Counted from the first letter of the stretch, positions 38,855 to 52,124 are shown. The stretch is 64,000 nt of DNA from Poa pratensis (GCA_947311845.1 CAMZMU010000034.1:83692079-83756078), one strand, 5' to 3'. The notes: generated from the sequence alone by a model not told the origin. Translations and numbers: made by a program.

Positions 38855-40444
38855 ATGGCCGGAGACGAGGACCAGCCGCTGAAGCCTCACGACCTGACCG
38901 CTGCTCGTGGAGCCGACAGGAAGGATGAAGAGCTGGAGGTCCAGGCCGCGCGCCTGCCGGCCAACGTGCTCGCCAACATCCTGAGCCGCGTCGCGCCGCG
39001 CTGGCTCGCTGCCTCCCGCTGCGTCTGCAAGGCCTGGCGCGACACCGTCGACGACCGTCACCTCCTGCGCGCTGACCTGCTCCCGCTCTCGCTCGCTGGC
39101 CTCTTCGTCCACTACAACGAGCACAAGTTTCCGGAATTCCTTGCCCGTCCATCCTCTTCCGCGGCCGGCCCTCGCGCTGTCAGCGGCGACCTCAGCTTTC
39201 TACCCTCCGCCAGCGGCAGCCCCCATTACGCCTATCATCATTGGGACAAAGGTGTTGCTCGGGAAGTAGATTATAATAATATCAGAGATCACTGCAACGG
39301 GCTCCTCTTACTTTACAATAACTGCGTGGCTAACCCTGCCACTCGATGGTGGAATACTCTGCCGACGTGCCCGGCTACGAACGGTGAAGGGAATGTGACA
39401 TATCGTACACATCTAGTTTATGATCCCATGGTATCACCTTACTATGAGGTGTATAAGATCCCCACTCTGGATGTCTATTGTAAAGGAGAGGAGGCAGACA
39501 CCTCGATGGAGGAATCTGAATGGCCGCCGTCAGTGTGCACGATGTATGTTTTCTCATCGAAGTCGGGTTACTGGAAGGAGAAGGATTTCGTCCGAGAAGG
39601 GGATGCCGCAGGGACAGTTGGCGAGGTGCGAGCGGGTTGTAGTGAAATCTCGGCCGCCTATTTTCAAGGAGCACTTTATGTACACTACAAAACTGATTTC
39701 CTTATGAGGTACGTACTTACTGTTTTAACTGTTGATTGGATTTTTATGTTATTGACTACTTTTTAAAATAATTTATGGACAATAATTTGATTTTGCAGAG
39801 TATCATTGTCAAACAATACATACATCATAATTAAAGCACCAATGGGAGTGGAGGACTATTCGGACTTTAATGTAGCAAGATCAGAAAAGGGTTTATACTT
39901 TGTGGAACTTGATGTGCGCTGGCGTGAGGATAAATGTTGGCTTCGAGTTTGGATCCTTGATGAATCGTGTGGCCAGATGGAGTGGATACTGATGCATGAC
40001 AAAGACCTTAAGACCATGATACCACATCAGTGGTTTTGTAGACAAGAAAAATGGATCTTAGAAGATATTAACTACAATCTATTTTGTGCTCCTAGTTTTT
40101 CAGAAGGCAGCAAGAAAGGAACAACGGAAAAGATATTTGAATGGAACTCTGACGAATATGTTCAAGACAAAGACATGGTTGACCAAGCTTACTTAGAAGA
40201 CAAAAAAGCAATGATTGGTGATTTTGAGTTACTTGGGATTCACCCATATAAAGAGATTGTCTTCTTGAGTGCATCACAGCAGACATGTCTGGCATATCAT
40301 TTGAATGGCTCAAGGATTGAAGAATTAGGAAATATATACCCAAAGGAATATATACGTTTCAAATGGTTAGCTAATGAACGGGAGTGTATTGAGTCTTTTC
40401 CATACACCCCATGTTGGATTGAAGAGTTCTCTGGACGAAATTAG
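38855..40444 (+). CDS. F-box protein, two exons
   Basis: Exons 38855-39708 and 39799-40444 join in phase (donor AG/GTACGT, acceptor TTTTGCAG), giving about 499 residues. The first in-frame ATG is 38855; the frame upstream is open but has no ATG. The F-box is at about residues 34-75 (LPANVLANILSRVAPRWLAASRCVCKAWRDTV). It would bind a SKP1 adaptor within an SCF ubiquitin ligase. The rest resembles the large grass family of F-box proteins with a beta-propeller-like substrate region (CNGLLLLYNN, VYDPMVSPYYEVYKIP, then GVEDYSDFNVARSEKGLYFV). It has no frame break, unlike most genes in the window. It sits between two copies of a duplicated block, so its promoter lies in duplicated DNA. The substrate is unknown. 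Confidence 0.88.
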
Positions 40445-40744
40445 TCTAGAAAGTCAATCTTATTTATGGGCCTATGTTATTTTCCCGAGCGACATAACAA
40501 ACGGTGTGCACAAGATGTTGGGCATATGTTATTTGTCCACTTTATTGAGTGGTATGATTAACGGCTTGTACAAGATGTTTGAGTCATTCTCACTTTATAT
40601 GTATTATAATGATTGGTGATTTTTAGTTGATTTTTTGCGATTGTACATTTTTTCTTTGTGAGCACTGTTAATTTTATATGTATTTATAAGGATTTATCAG
40701 CTAGTTTCTTCTTTTAAATGCATAGTATTTCTCTCTTGGAGTAG

Positions 40745-42900
40745 CTAACGGATGGGATCCGACACGGAGCTGAATCTGGAGATCGTCTCCTGGTAGAGTG
40801 GGTTCCCTGGAGTAGCTGAATCTGGAGATCCAACCTCCGGGCGATACAGAGCGTTTTATAATTCAGCAGCAGTACTGTGGCTGCTGGACTGGCAGTTGCG
40901 TGCCTGTTTAGGTTTGGAGCACAGGTCGACGTAACCAAGGTACGAGTACATCGTGTTTACAAGCAAGAGAAAATTGCAGATTCCACCAGTTCATCCACCA
41001 TGTTCACGTCTAATTTGTTAAACCCCAGTATAAATATCCCGCTACCACCATTGACACCCAACTTGACGGCAGGCCGGCGGGGTCCAACATGGATGAGTCG
41101 GCCCGTCCTCTTGGCTCTGGGAGCGTGCCGGCGAGGGGCCACCCGTGCTCGCCGCGGTCTCGGTGTTCGTAGATTTTGGCAGGCTCACTCAGATTTGTCC
41201 CTCTAGCGGCTAATTGACGCGAGGGAAGGGGTGGTTCCGACATGGCATTGGCGTTAGCTATTGCCGCTCTTGAGGTGCACGGGTCAGCGGAGCTGCCTAC
41301 CGGTGTTCTTCGTCGGTCGGCTAATGTTTTCTATCAAGGCTCCAAGCGAAGGTTTGCCGGCTTGCCAGTGGTGTCCGTGAACATCGTGATCCTCTGTGGA
41401 GTTCTCTGGACCGGTGTGGGTGTTTGTTTCGATTTTTGGCCGATTTCCTGCTAGGCCAACTCATTTTTTTCTTAAATAATGAAAAATGACATGTCTGTTG
41501 CGTCGTTTTAAAAAAATTATCTTCTGCTCAATTGTCTGTCTTATATGGCTTCACCATGTTAAAAAAAGTTTGTCATGCCCACGGAGTGTGTTGTAGACTG
41601 TACTCTTGTTGGGTGATTAGAGTTAGATTTTGTTGTGACTAGTGTTTTTAGACTAGGTTGCGACGAATTAAACGTACACCTGGTGAACAATGCAAAAATC
41701 TATCGAACTGGTGGTTTCCGCAACGAAATAATGTAAGCACGGTGGAAACTGCAATTCCCTCGTCAAGCAACATAGTCAGAGAGAAAAACAATAGAAACAA
41801 GAGATTCTCAAGTTATCGACAGTGCTATATATGCGCTTGCAAGGTGCATTCTTGGTTCTGGTCACCGTCGTCTGGCACAGATAGTCAAGCCGTCGCTTGG
41901 ACGAAACGCCGGCGTCGAGCTGAGCTAGATCGGACAACAATCACCTCACACTCACACACACATAGTACTCCTAAATCCTACGGAGTAATACGTATAGTAC
42001 CGGGACACCTGGGTTGTGCACAAGCTACAGACTCCAAATTCCAGGAGGAGGATGAGCAACTACGCGTCGCGCGGCACATGTACACTTGGCCGTACGTCTG
42101 ATCGAGTAAGTGGGATGTCGTTTGCACGATCGCTCGGTTCAGAAATATTAATATTTGAGCCATTGCTATCCATAATGAACGTGGACATGAAGACGGCGAG
42201 AGGGGAGGCCGCCGGCCGTGAATGTGGACGCCTTCCCGTCGGATGGCGCCGGAGAAGCCAGACACGAGCTGGCGCGATCAACTAACTGGTGGCGCGCGAA
42301 GCAGGATGACAGAAGACGGAGGTGATCGAGCCCGTGCGTACGTTGAGGCCGATCAATCGATCTCCAGCTGACTGATCGACACACAGAAGCAGGTGATAGC
42401 AATGGCTCTGATCGTCTTTGCTCTAACTGAACCAACATTCAGGACACAAGGAAAAAGGCTCTAACTGTCGCTAGTTTCCCCAAATAGAGTTGCGTAGAAC
42501 TCCTGCAGTGTACTGGTTCCTTGGTGCTCCATCTCAAAATAGATAAGTAAGGACGTGGGGCTCTTTCTCAATGCATCTACATTTGTACCACATCTCAAAC
42601 TCTGCTTCAACACCTATCTGCCTGCCCGCACTGCTCGCCAACCGGAGACGACCGCGAGTTCTGCGTGGGCATTTTTATACTTGTGTAGTTGTTTGAATGG
42701 CTGAATGCTTGCCTCTTTTCTTAGTACACCTTACCACGAGTGATATGCGTTTATTTTTTATTTCTTTGAGATTAGTGATATGCGATTTCAAATCCCTGCA
42801 AATCGGGCCAGATCAGTTCGTGATTCATGTTCATGAACCACCGTACACTGCTTGATTTCTTCGGTATTAAGAAACTACTACTATCACTGGCACATCGATC
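40745..42900. repeat. Duplicated intergenic block, copy B
   Basis: Same-order counterpart of 36260-38460 (anchors given there). Unlike copy A it does not continue into the exon 1 relic. Part of the same family (attcatgttcctgaaccac, then cgtacactgc) recurs at 48366-48400, upstream of the F-box/LRR gene. Confidence 0.85.
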
Positions 42901-45191
42901 GCTCTCAGCCGTGTACATACTTCAACCACGTGCTTCTCGCCTTGGCATCACCAACGTATATTGACAATTTGCAATAAGCTATCATCCCATGTGAGTGGAC
43001 AATGCCTCCACAGCTCCAGGGGGCTCAGTTAAAAAAAAATGATAATGACATTTGAAAGTTTCCAAAAAGTCGGGAAAAAGTCCTGGAGGTAGATAATTAT
43101 GAACTCCACTAGTGTGCAAAAAAACCAATCCAAAAATTTGGGAAAAACTCCTGGAGGTAGACCATAAAGTGCTTTTGAAACATGTGCTCCATGGAACTTG
43201 TTTTTTTTATAAACAAAAGGACAATTTAAAGTTTGGAAAAATGAAAAAAATCCTAGATCTCACAATGACGTATTCTATAGTCCTACAAATTTTTAACCCG
43301 AAACAGTTTGTATTCCTGCCTACACAAAAACAAAAATCCTGACAAATCTGAAAAATTCAAACTTTGCACTCTTCCCATCTCGGATCCATAAAATTATCAT
43401 TTTTACACCACCCAAAATACATAATATTTCGCATTGATATTTTTCACACTGGCACAAATAATGATTGTCTACATTTAGGATTTTTTTGGCAATTTTTCTA
43501 AACTTAAAAAATTAATTTTGATTTTTTTTAAATGGCACTATGGAGCCCGTCCTCCAAATCACTGCACGCATCGCTAGAATTAGAATTTACAACCCGATCT
43601 TAGCTTGAAATCGGACTTTAGTGCAGTGACCGGTTCATATAACATTCTTTCTCTCTCCTTTGCTCCAATCTCATGAATATCTGGCATGAATTGACTTGGG
43701 TATGAAAATTATACCTCCATTTCAAATTATAAGATTTTTAGCGGTATTTTTGATTTGCACGTTTTTAGAGTATGTTCACCCATTTCAGTCCGTATAGTCA
43801 CACTAAAATATAAAAAATGTAATGATTAGTATCGGAGGAAGTATTATTCAATAAACTAACTAGCTCATGGGCCCAACCATCCTTAGGGCTTCTAGTTTGG
43901 TATAACACACAAGGTGGGACCAACTTATGGTCTTCTTAGGGCATCTCGAGCTTATCTATCCTTATGCCTTCCACGCCCACCCTTCAGCCATCTCCCTAGG
44001 CCTCGTGGATGGTGACACGGAGGAGGAACTTCACCATGGTATCAGCCATCGCTGAAGTTCCCATGCTTTGTTGTTCTTCGTCATCGTCCACCAACACGAG
44101 TAAGTCATCCATAGAGTGCACTTCAGCACTTGGTCTGCTCCCCATCGTTAGGGAAACCGCTCTACGCGTTGCAAACAGGGAAGAGAAGAGGAATTTCACT
44201 ATAGGACATGTCTAGATTTCAGTCCACTGAGATTTTACTAAATGTCAGTCAGGTGACGCCACCCAAGTCTATGTGGTATCTCACTTGCGAATCATGCGTA
44301 TTTCCCAACCTTGCACGAATCATGATGCAATATCCACTGGTTTGTATATTTTTTCTTAGTTGCTATTATTTCTTTCTTTTATACCGTACTATAATAAAAA
44401 TTTACAATTCTATATTTAACTGCTAAATATATTTTATCGAAAGGGGAAATAATTGTTTTGTGCGGCATACCCAATAAGAAAATCTTATGTCCGCCATTGT
44501 TATGGTCAATATTGTGGATACCTTGTTTTCCTCTTTTTTTTTGTTATTACATCAACCAGCATACACTAATCCGAGATAAGCTCTCAGGCATGTGTACTTC
44601 ACACCCGGTCAAACAGAGAAGAAAATGCACGATGATGATGTTTCTTTCATTAACCACGAAGAGGAGTCAAAACATAAACCATGAATGATGAAGTTTGGCC
44701 TTCCAATTCTTTCGGTCTGGAAAAATTCATCCATGTAGTACAGACTATCTATACCTGGAAAGTTTCCACCAAATTCAATTTGGCTCCCGAGCTCACCTGA
44801 TACGGGCTGAATAAAAAAATCAAAAAATAGTAAAACCTTTCCAAAAATTCTGAAAAAATATTGGTGAGTAACATATACAAGTTTTTTTATATGTGCGCCA
44901 AGTTTCACTGTTTTCAAGAAAATACAAATGTCAGTGGCCAAAATGAGATTTCAAAATATATTTTTTGGATCACTGTTTTTTTTTTTTTTGCACAGAGCAC
45001 TACGAATGTCATTTCACCATGTACATATGAAGATAATTGTATATGTTCATCAGTAATTTTCTTCAGAATTTTTTAAATGTTTTACTATTCCGTCCAAAGC
45101 TTCAAACATTTATTTTCTTCCACTTGGGTGAAACAAAAAAAGTTTGCACACGGATCTCAACACAAAAATGGACGGGTATATGGATGTGTAC
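42901..45191. other. Intergenic, AT-rich
   Basis: No gene recognised. A short repeat (aaaaagtcctggaggtagat and aaaaactcctggaggtagac) lies at 43076 and 43142. A Stowaway-like MITE, decayed, spans about 43711-43842 (tacctccatttcaaattata ... cggaggaagta). A short plus frame at 44009-44215 is Ser/Thr-rich and not convincing. Confidence 0.45.
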
Positions 45192-48100
45192 CTATATATC
45201 ATGGAACGCAAGTCTTATTTTTTCGATTCCTTCGGTCCCAAAGTGTACATGCACGTATTCCGGACTGTAGTAGCTACACTTTATCTCTCTGCAAATGATC
45301 ACAGGGCTTCCAATCTCGAAGTCGTAGTCATCGGTCGAGTCGCCAGGAAGCCAAACCGTCTTAATACGGGCGCACTTCTCTCGCAGCACCTTGCCCTCCT
45401 CACCGTCCATGTCGACGTTGAAGCAATGGCGTATGTCCAGCGACTCCAAGTGCGGACAGTTATCCAAGATGTCTGCCAACCCTTCGTTGCCGAGGTTGTT
45501 GGCGAAGAGCTGTACTGACCGCAGCTCATGCATAGTTGCAATGCGCCGGGCATCATGGTCCTTGTAGAAGATCAAAGGCAGTCCATCGAAGTATTGTCTG
45601 TTCACCCTGAAATGCTTCAGCCGTGGGAATGCTTCTCCAAGAATATCGTACACCTCATTTTGTAGATGATCATGTCTAATTAGCTCGGGACACTGCGACA
45701 GTTCAATCTCCTCGAGTTGGGTAAACCTTGGTATTATCTCTGAAAACCCTTCAAATGAGACACCGCTGCAAGAGATGAGGCGAAGGCTCTTTAAACTGGG
45801 AGCCCTGCGAAGACAAAACACGTACGGTTGTTATTTCAACTGAAAGAATAAAGAATAAGGCCTTCCGAAGAATGAAAGCATTACATCACAGATCCATGCT
45901 TGGAGACTGTTTTACCTACAAATTTATAAGTTCAATAATGTATATCAGATATGAAACCTGGATGGTTAAAAGGGATATAAACCGATCACAGTTGTATGAC
46001 AATGTAGCTACAGCAGTTGCGTTATTCTGATAATTTCGCGGGTAAGTTGAACCAAGTAAAGCTCACGTACGTTTGAATAATAAAATTATTCAAAGCATAA
46101 GTTGTGGACGAACAAAGTTTGAGTTAGTTTGGTCTCCATCTCGCCATAGTTTGAACTCTGAACTCATGACCGAAGTTCAGCAGATTTAACACAGTTGGCA
46201 ACATTGTTTGGGACGTACAGCAGTAGTTAGCTTTGATTCTGAAGTCTAAACAATTGCAATTTTCAGAAATACTGTTATGCCAGTAGAACGAAGACCTCAG
46301 GTTTGCGAATTTTTGACAAAAGAGACCATCTAGCCAAGTGATTTGTCAAAAAAGACCACCTCCAAATTTTTTTGTCAAAAACAGACCACCTGTACCGTGG
46401 TGGCAGGCGTGCCAGGCGACACGTGTCCATGGCCGCCACGGGCAGAGGCGGCTCGGAAGGCCGCCAGCGGCAGTGGCGGCACGTTGCCAGCAACGGAAAT
46501 CTAAGGCGTAGGGACGGCAAGGCCGACGTGGCCAGGAGGCCGCCTTGGCCTGTGGCGGCGTCGACACGCTCTGCTCGCCCTGTTCCTCGGTGCCACTAAG
46601 GAAAGGCTCACGTGGTTTCTTTTCCTTTTTAATCTCTCATTAAAATAAAAGTCACTCATCCGTGAAATTATTCCAGATAAGATATATATGAAACATAAGT
46701 GCGTCAACGACTAGTTTCCATTCCCGTGATCGGTTTCAAGTTTGGTGGGCTGTAACTTCTTAATTTTAAAACGAAATTCGCACAATTGTTTGACGAATTT
46801 TGTCAAATTCTTCATGCCTAGTCAACCTTTTAAAATTTCCTTTCACGTGTAGATGCATCTCACCATTCCTCACAGATTTTACGTTGCAACTTTTTTGTTT
46901 CGATGGATATATTGATATTTTATGTCTAGTACGTGTGTTTTTCTATAAATGATACATAAAATATGTATATGTCCGTCGAAACGAAAAAGTAAAAACATAA
47001 AAACTGTTGGAAACGGTGAGATACATCTGCTCGTGAAAGGAAATTTCAAACGATTGACTGAGCGCGACGAATTTGACAAAATTAGTCAAAAAATTGTGTG
47101 AATTGTAATCCAAAATTAAGAAGTTAGAGTCAACCAAATTTGAAACCAATCACGGAAATGAAATCTACTCGTCAATGAGCATATATTTCATATATATATG
47201 TTATCTCCATCCATGACACGGTTGGTTGACTTTTATTTGTAATTACAAAATTAAGAATGAAAACAAACCATCGTGATCCTCTCAACCTGGTGCAATCCTT
47301 ATCCAACATGGGCGAGCAGAGGTTGTCCACGCCTCGCAACAGGCCGCCACAGCCCAAGGCGGCCTCCTGGCCACGTCAAATTCCCGTTTAGGCGCGTTGG
47401 AAAATTCTGTTGCACGCGACCTGCCGCCATGGCTGCCGGCGGCCTCCCCTGCCGCCTCTGCCCGTGGCGGCATGCGACACATGTCGCCTGGCACGCCTGC
47501 CGCCACGGTGTAGGTGGTCTTTTTTGACAAAAATATTCGGAGGTGGTCTTTTTGACAAATCACTTGTTCAGGTGGTCTCTTTTGTTAAAATTTCCAGGTT
47601 TGCATTGTTACAGCAATAAGTTTTTCTTTCCCGGAAAAACCGATAGAAATGTGAAGATAATTGACATGATCATTAACACCATAGAGTTATCTGTACTTTT
47701 CCGAATGTAAATTGCAACTAACAGCATATGTACAAGCCATGCAATAAACAAAAAGACCTGCTATGAAGCCATATGACCGGCCTAACCAAGGGAAACATCC
47801 ATAGATTTAGCGTACAGTAAACAAGAAGTGTTTCAGGGAGTTTGTAGACGCTCACTGCTCGCTGAGGTACAAGAGGAACCCGTCGTCGCCGGCGTACTCG
47901 CCGCAGAAAGCCTCGCACTGGCCCGCGCTGCGTTGGACGGCAGCGCAGGCCATCCCCTGGCGGTTGATCCTGAAGGTGAGCTTGGCGCTGCCGCGGATGA
48001 CGATGCGGCGCCACAGCTCCGGCTCGTCCCGCGCGGCGCGGCGCCAGGAGCGGCACACCTTGTCAGCGCCCATGAGGATGTCGATGTGGCCCAGCTTGTG

Positions 48101-48229
48101 GAAGACGGCCAAGACCAGCGGCATCTCCGCCCAGTTCCTCGTACTCTCCGCCTCCGCTGCAGCCGCCGCCGCTGCCTTCTTGCGGCTGCGCCGGTAGCGG
48201 GCGCCACGGCGGCGAGACGGGGAGGGCAT
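45192..48229 (-). CDS. F-box/LRR protein, SKIP19-like, two exons
   Basis: Exon 1 is 48229-47856 and exon 2 is 45804-45192. The donor (GAGCA/GTGAGC) and acceptor (TTCGCAG/GGCT) join in phase, giving 329 codons with LYLSEQAPSLKSLRLISC across the junction. Exon 1 has a basic, Ala-rich start and an F-box (WAEMPLVLAVFHKLGHIDIL, then DKVCRSWRRAARDEPELWR), as in SKIP19/F-box-LRR 23 proteins. Exon 2 holds leucine-rich repeats (LKSLRLISCSGVSFEGF, LEEIELSQCPELI, LESLDIRHCFNVD). It probably selects substrates for an SCF ubiquitin ligase. The reading frame is intact. The 2.05-kb intron contains a complete MULE. A truncated relative of exon 1 lies at 38498-38606. Confidence 0.9.
46307..47594. mobile_element. 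Mutator-like element with about 560-bp inverted arms, in the F-box/LRR intron
   Basis: The 9-base sequence caggtttgc is present at 46298-46306 and 47595-47603. The element starts gaatttttgacaaaagagac and ends with its inverse (three mismatches in the first 22 bases). The arms 46307-46870 and 47030-47594 are inverted copies, with GC-rich cores (ccaggaggccgcct) and AT-rich inner ends. The inner ends resemble the Helitron body at 15690-15860. No transposase was found. The frames inside are composition effects. Confidence 0.88.
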
Positions 48230-48656
48230 GGCGTGGTGTGGTGTGCGTTGGGAGGGTTAGGGCACAAGATTGGGATTTATTGGTGGCCTGTGCGGCGGTG
48301 CCCCGGACTGACAGTTTAGATCGTTGAAGAAGGAAAGTTCAGAAAAGCTATTTGTGGATCTGTTTACGATTCATGTTCCTGAACCACACCGTACACTGCA
48401 TGATTTCTTCGATAATAATACATGGTGTTTAAATCTTTTAGAACCTATCAGCCAAAAATTACAACCAACATTACAACTTTACAAGATAAATATCAATTGC
48501 TCAATAGTTTATCCCTGCTGTAAGGGGATTGGTACCTAAAAAAATGCTAAATCTCAATTCCCATCAAAATCGTTCATGTAAGTTATAGTTCTTTCTATAT
48601 AGGTATGTGATAAAACAGGTACACCAAAGTATAGCTTAGCAGCATCACATGGGACT
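48230..48656. other. Intergenic between the F-box/LRR and TBL genes
   Basis: Upstream of the F-box/LRR start and downstream of the TBL stop. It contains the repeat-family fragment at 48360-48420 shared with the duplicated blocks. No gene was seen. Confidence 0.5.
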
Positions 48657-50621
48657 CTAGGTGGTGGCAATTGGCAAGTATCCAGCACGCCTTTTCCTCG
48701 AATCGTATCCACCGAGTTCTCTTTTTATAGTTTCAAACAACATCTCATTCCATGTATCTATAGGTCCTGGCATGCACCAATGTAGACAGTCCTGAGGTGG
48801 AGGCTGCCCATTTGGCGCTCTCTGAGTCTTCTTGTTTGGGTCGGTACTCCTGTATGGACCTGGATGTCCATCGACCCTCAAGGCGAAAGGTTCAGTGATG
48901 TCCATCAATTTCAACTTGGAACCATCTTCTCTGGAATTTTGGACTGCCTTTCTGAAGCCCGCAATTTGCTTTCCATACATTGCGTCCGTGAATCCGTTCC
49001 TCACCACCTCATCCAAGGGCTTAACCTTCCCCGTGCATGACCCATTAGCATTCCATGCCCCGCGCTCATAATGTTCTGGTGCATACGTGCGCAAAACAGC
49101 TATACCTCTGAAATCTGGGTTTGTAACCACGGCAGTTAGGCAAGTGTCAACAGCTAGACCAAAGACGTCAACGGTGTTCATCAGCATCTTTCCAGCTTGA
49201 GGAGGCCACCATAGTCGTCCTCCAACAACATTGCCATTCAGGATATAGGCTGATCGTTTGGTAAACCAATGCCCGGACGAGAGGACAAGTACATCAAAAC
49301 TAGGGAGAAATTTCATGAAGGTCTCATCTGGGATATCTAGGAAAACCTTATCAAGACCCTCGGGAGCAAACTCCACAGCTTGAGTTGACGTGTGTACTAA
49401 CCAAGACGACCAGATGCGGATGATAGTTGTTGAGGTTGACCTAAAGATCCACTTTTGCATCCCGGAGGGCTGTTGTTTACTGGGATGTCGACCTGTCAAA
49501 AGTAGAAATCAAGCATCTTGAAGATAACGAAGTAGATAAATGTTAGCCAGTCAGACAAGCTGCAAGTACACTTAGTAGTAGTATGAGTAGGCATAATGGT
49601 TGCAAAATTTAGGGCATAAAACAAATAGTTTGCACCGATTTACAGGGAAACTATGTAGAACCGGTGAGTTCTGACATTTTTTTCATTTTAAGAAGAAAAA
49701 CTAAAATGTTGTTAGACAAGCATCATCTAACTTGACCAAAAAAAGTAAGCATGGTCCATCCATTATTATCGATAAGACCAAACAACCAGTTGAGTTGTAT
49801 AAATCATTCATAAAAAAGGTTTACTTAAATTGATTGTACAAACATAAATTAGTTAGTATTATCAGTGAAGTATCTCACCTGCCAGAGAATGCAAAGGAGG
49901 GACTCCATCTGATTTCTAGCAATGGAGTCCCCAACAAAGGCAATTGTCTAGCCTCTCATCAACTCCAAGAACTTCCTTGCATCAAAGCGTGGGAGAATGC
50001 ATTGTTCGGGTTTCCATCTCCAATTCTCATATCCATTGTCGGGTCGTCCATTTCCCTGGCAATTCTGACTCTTTGTGATCACAGGGCAAGAATTGTTTGT
50101 GTAGAGTGGCCCAGAAGAGTCATAAACCCATTCCCCACGATATAGATTGCATGTACCTGTGCAATAACAAACGTCCATTAATTAGTCTTACGCAAGCAAT
50201 CATGAAGAAAATAAATATAGTATACTGACAAGTATGCATATCCCATTCCTGTTATAAGATGTGCAAAAAAAAAAACAGTGAAATATACTAACGCCTCACC
50301 TTGAGCATCCCTTTGAGAAGCACTTGGTTCCTCATCAAGTTCTGCTCCGGTATCAGCTTCACCTGTAGCAGCAACTGGTTGCAGTATTTTGCGACCAACC
50401 TCTCTTGGGTCCAAAGATACTTCCCTTAAATTCATGGGACCATCATAAGCACCGACCGTGAGGTATACATGTACCGATGCCCCAGAAATAGATGAGCGCG
50501 TAAACAGCGATATCACCACCTGGGTCAGCACCAAAGCCATAACCGACACGACGACAGTCGAGCGCCGCCGTTGTCGAATTCCACCAGGCCAAACTGGAGC
50601 CTTCATCCCCAGCAAACTCAT
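48657..50621 (-). pseudogene. Trichome birefringence-like (TBL) polysaccharide O-acetyltransferase, broken
   Basis: Exons 50621-50300, 50156-49879 and 49492-48657 join with correct splice sites. Exon 1 has a Golgi signal anchor (STVVVSVMALVLTQVVISLF). Exon 2 has the TBL domain (CNLYRGEWVYDSSGPLYTN, then CILPRFDARKFLELMRG) and the GDS esterase motif (IAFVGDSIARNQMESLLC). Exon 3 has WIFRSTSTTIIRIWSSWLVH, the PMR5/CAS1p-like core and the catalytic DxxH motif in DCLHWCMPGPIDTWNEM. Family members transfer acetyl groups to xylan, pectin or other wall polymers. Two breaks: an in-frame TAG at 49950-49948, directly before TIAFVGDS, and a one-base slip near 49466. The stop is a substitution, so it is not explained by base-loss errors. 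ATG 50621 was chosen; ATG 50606 (MKAPVWPGG) is equally possible. Confidence 0.88.
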
Positions 50622-52124
50622 TGCCGCACCCAAAGACCCAAAATGCAGATCCCTCCAAGAAGAGCTCTACTTCTTTCCCCGCAAAAAAAAGGCTCTACTT
50701 CTTGATGTGCCCTCCTGTACAAGGTCAAACATGTACCCTGAATTCTTGGTACCTGTAGTATACAAATAGATATTGAAAATACAAAAAACCAGGGATGGCT
50801 ACAGCAAGGCTAGACTCGAGATTCGGCGTGAGAGCCACATGTCAAATTTAATAGTCGCTAAAAGCTATCAGCCGCATGTGTGGCCAATAATGCCTAATGA
50901 AAGAGCATAAGAGTAAGTTCAACAATAAAAAAGAGCATAAGAATAATACTCTAAGGGCAATTATTTACAGATGAAGGGTATCAATCATCATAGGTTTTTC
51001 TAAGGGCAGCTCAATATTAGGGCATGAAAGAGCATAAGTATTATCTTTTGCAAGTTACCATTGGCAGCATTGTTTTACAATGTAATGGTTCATCACTTCA
51101 CAAGAAAAACATCTAAGGGCATGCAGCTCAAGAATCGGTTTATCCATGAAATGCGAAGATAACAACAAAGAAACGAACCATTTTAACCAAACTATCATTG
51201 GCAGAATTGCAGACAAAGGAAATCAGATGAGCTAACTTGGTGAAGCCCAGGATTTATTCTCATCACTCATATATCAAACACAAGAACTCAAGAAGTACCC
51301 AGCGCAAACAAAACAAAAACTCAAGAAGTACCATCTGAGTTACCATGCATGGAGGGTATCAATCATCATCGATGCCCAAGAGTATTTGACATAGCCATAC
51401 TCTTGCTTCACGAGCTAAACCAGCTAAGCAGATCTAAGCTTTCAAACCTGATCAGCTCTGTGCAACAGCCTGGTCGCCCAAGGAGTGAGCGAGGAGCTGC
51501 TCGCCGGTCGCTGCTCTACTCGGTGGAGAAGAAACGGATGAGCGGCGAGGTCCAAGAGGCCGGTCGATCGTCTCCCCGGAGGGATATGGGGTGAGACGAG
51601 AAGGAGGAAGTGTAGTGAGCTACTGATGTGATCGACGGAGCTGTTGACTCCTGCTGTATTTTAAGCCCATTCCAGTAGCAGTGCGCCAGTGCGCGCCTCG
51701 GCCCCGACGCTTGTCAGGGATCGCCTCGTGTTTGCGCGCTTGACGGGGCACGGCATCAGTCGCCACGTGCGTTGCACGCATCCTGTCGTAGTCGAAGAGA
51801 AACATATCGCCTCCACCATGTTTCTCCGCGTCAGATTGATTCTTCGCGATCTGTGCATCATTACGAGTTTTGCTGGGTGTGATTTTGGGTTGGGTCGCTC
51901 CAGGTTTACCTTTGCTGGGTGTGATTTTGGGTTGGGTCGCTCCAGCCAACGAGTCTTGTTTTGACGAAAAGCAGCCTGCCCTTAGTGCTGATTTTATTAT
52001 GCAGGGGTAAATGAATATGACGACTCAGTTAAAAAATCTGTGGCAGGAACTAAAAAACCCCGTACTCAGAAAATACTTTAATAAGCTAAAAATGCTTTTG
52101 AGTATAGCGCGGATTTCGGCAGAA
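50622..52124. other. Upstream region of the TBL gene
   Basis: Mostly AT-rich. No second gene was recognised. A minus-strand frame at 51949-51620 is repetitive at its start because of the tandem repeat at 51873-51949, and is not convincing. Confidence 0.45.
51873..51949. repeat. Tandem duplication, 42-bp unit
   Basis: The unit gctgggtgtgattttgggtt (51873) recurs exactly at 51915 and continues identically through gggtcgctccag. Confidence 0.85.

Noticed and set aside
46372..47619. Short frames in the F-box/LRR intron as extra exons
   Set aside because: They fall in the inverted GC-rich arms of the MULE and mirror each other.
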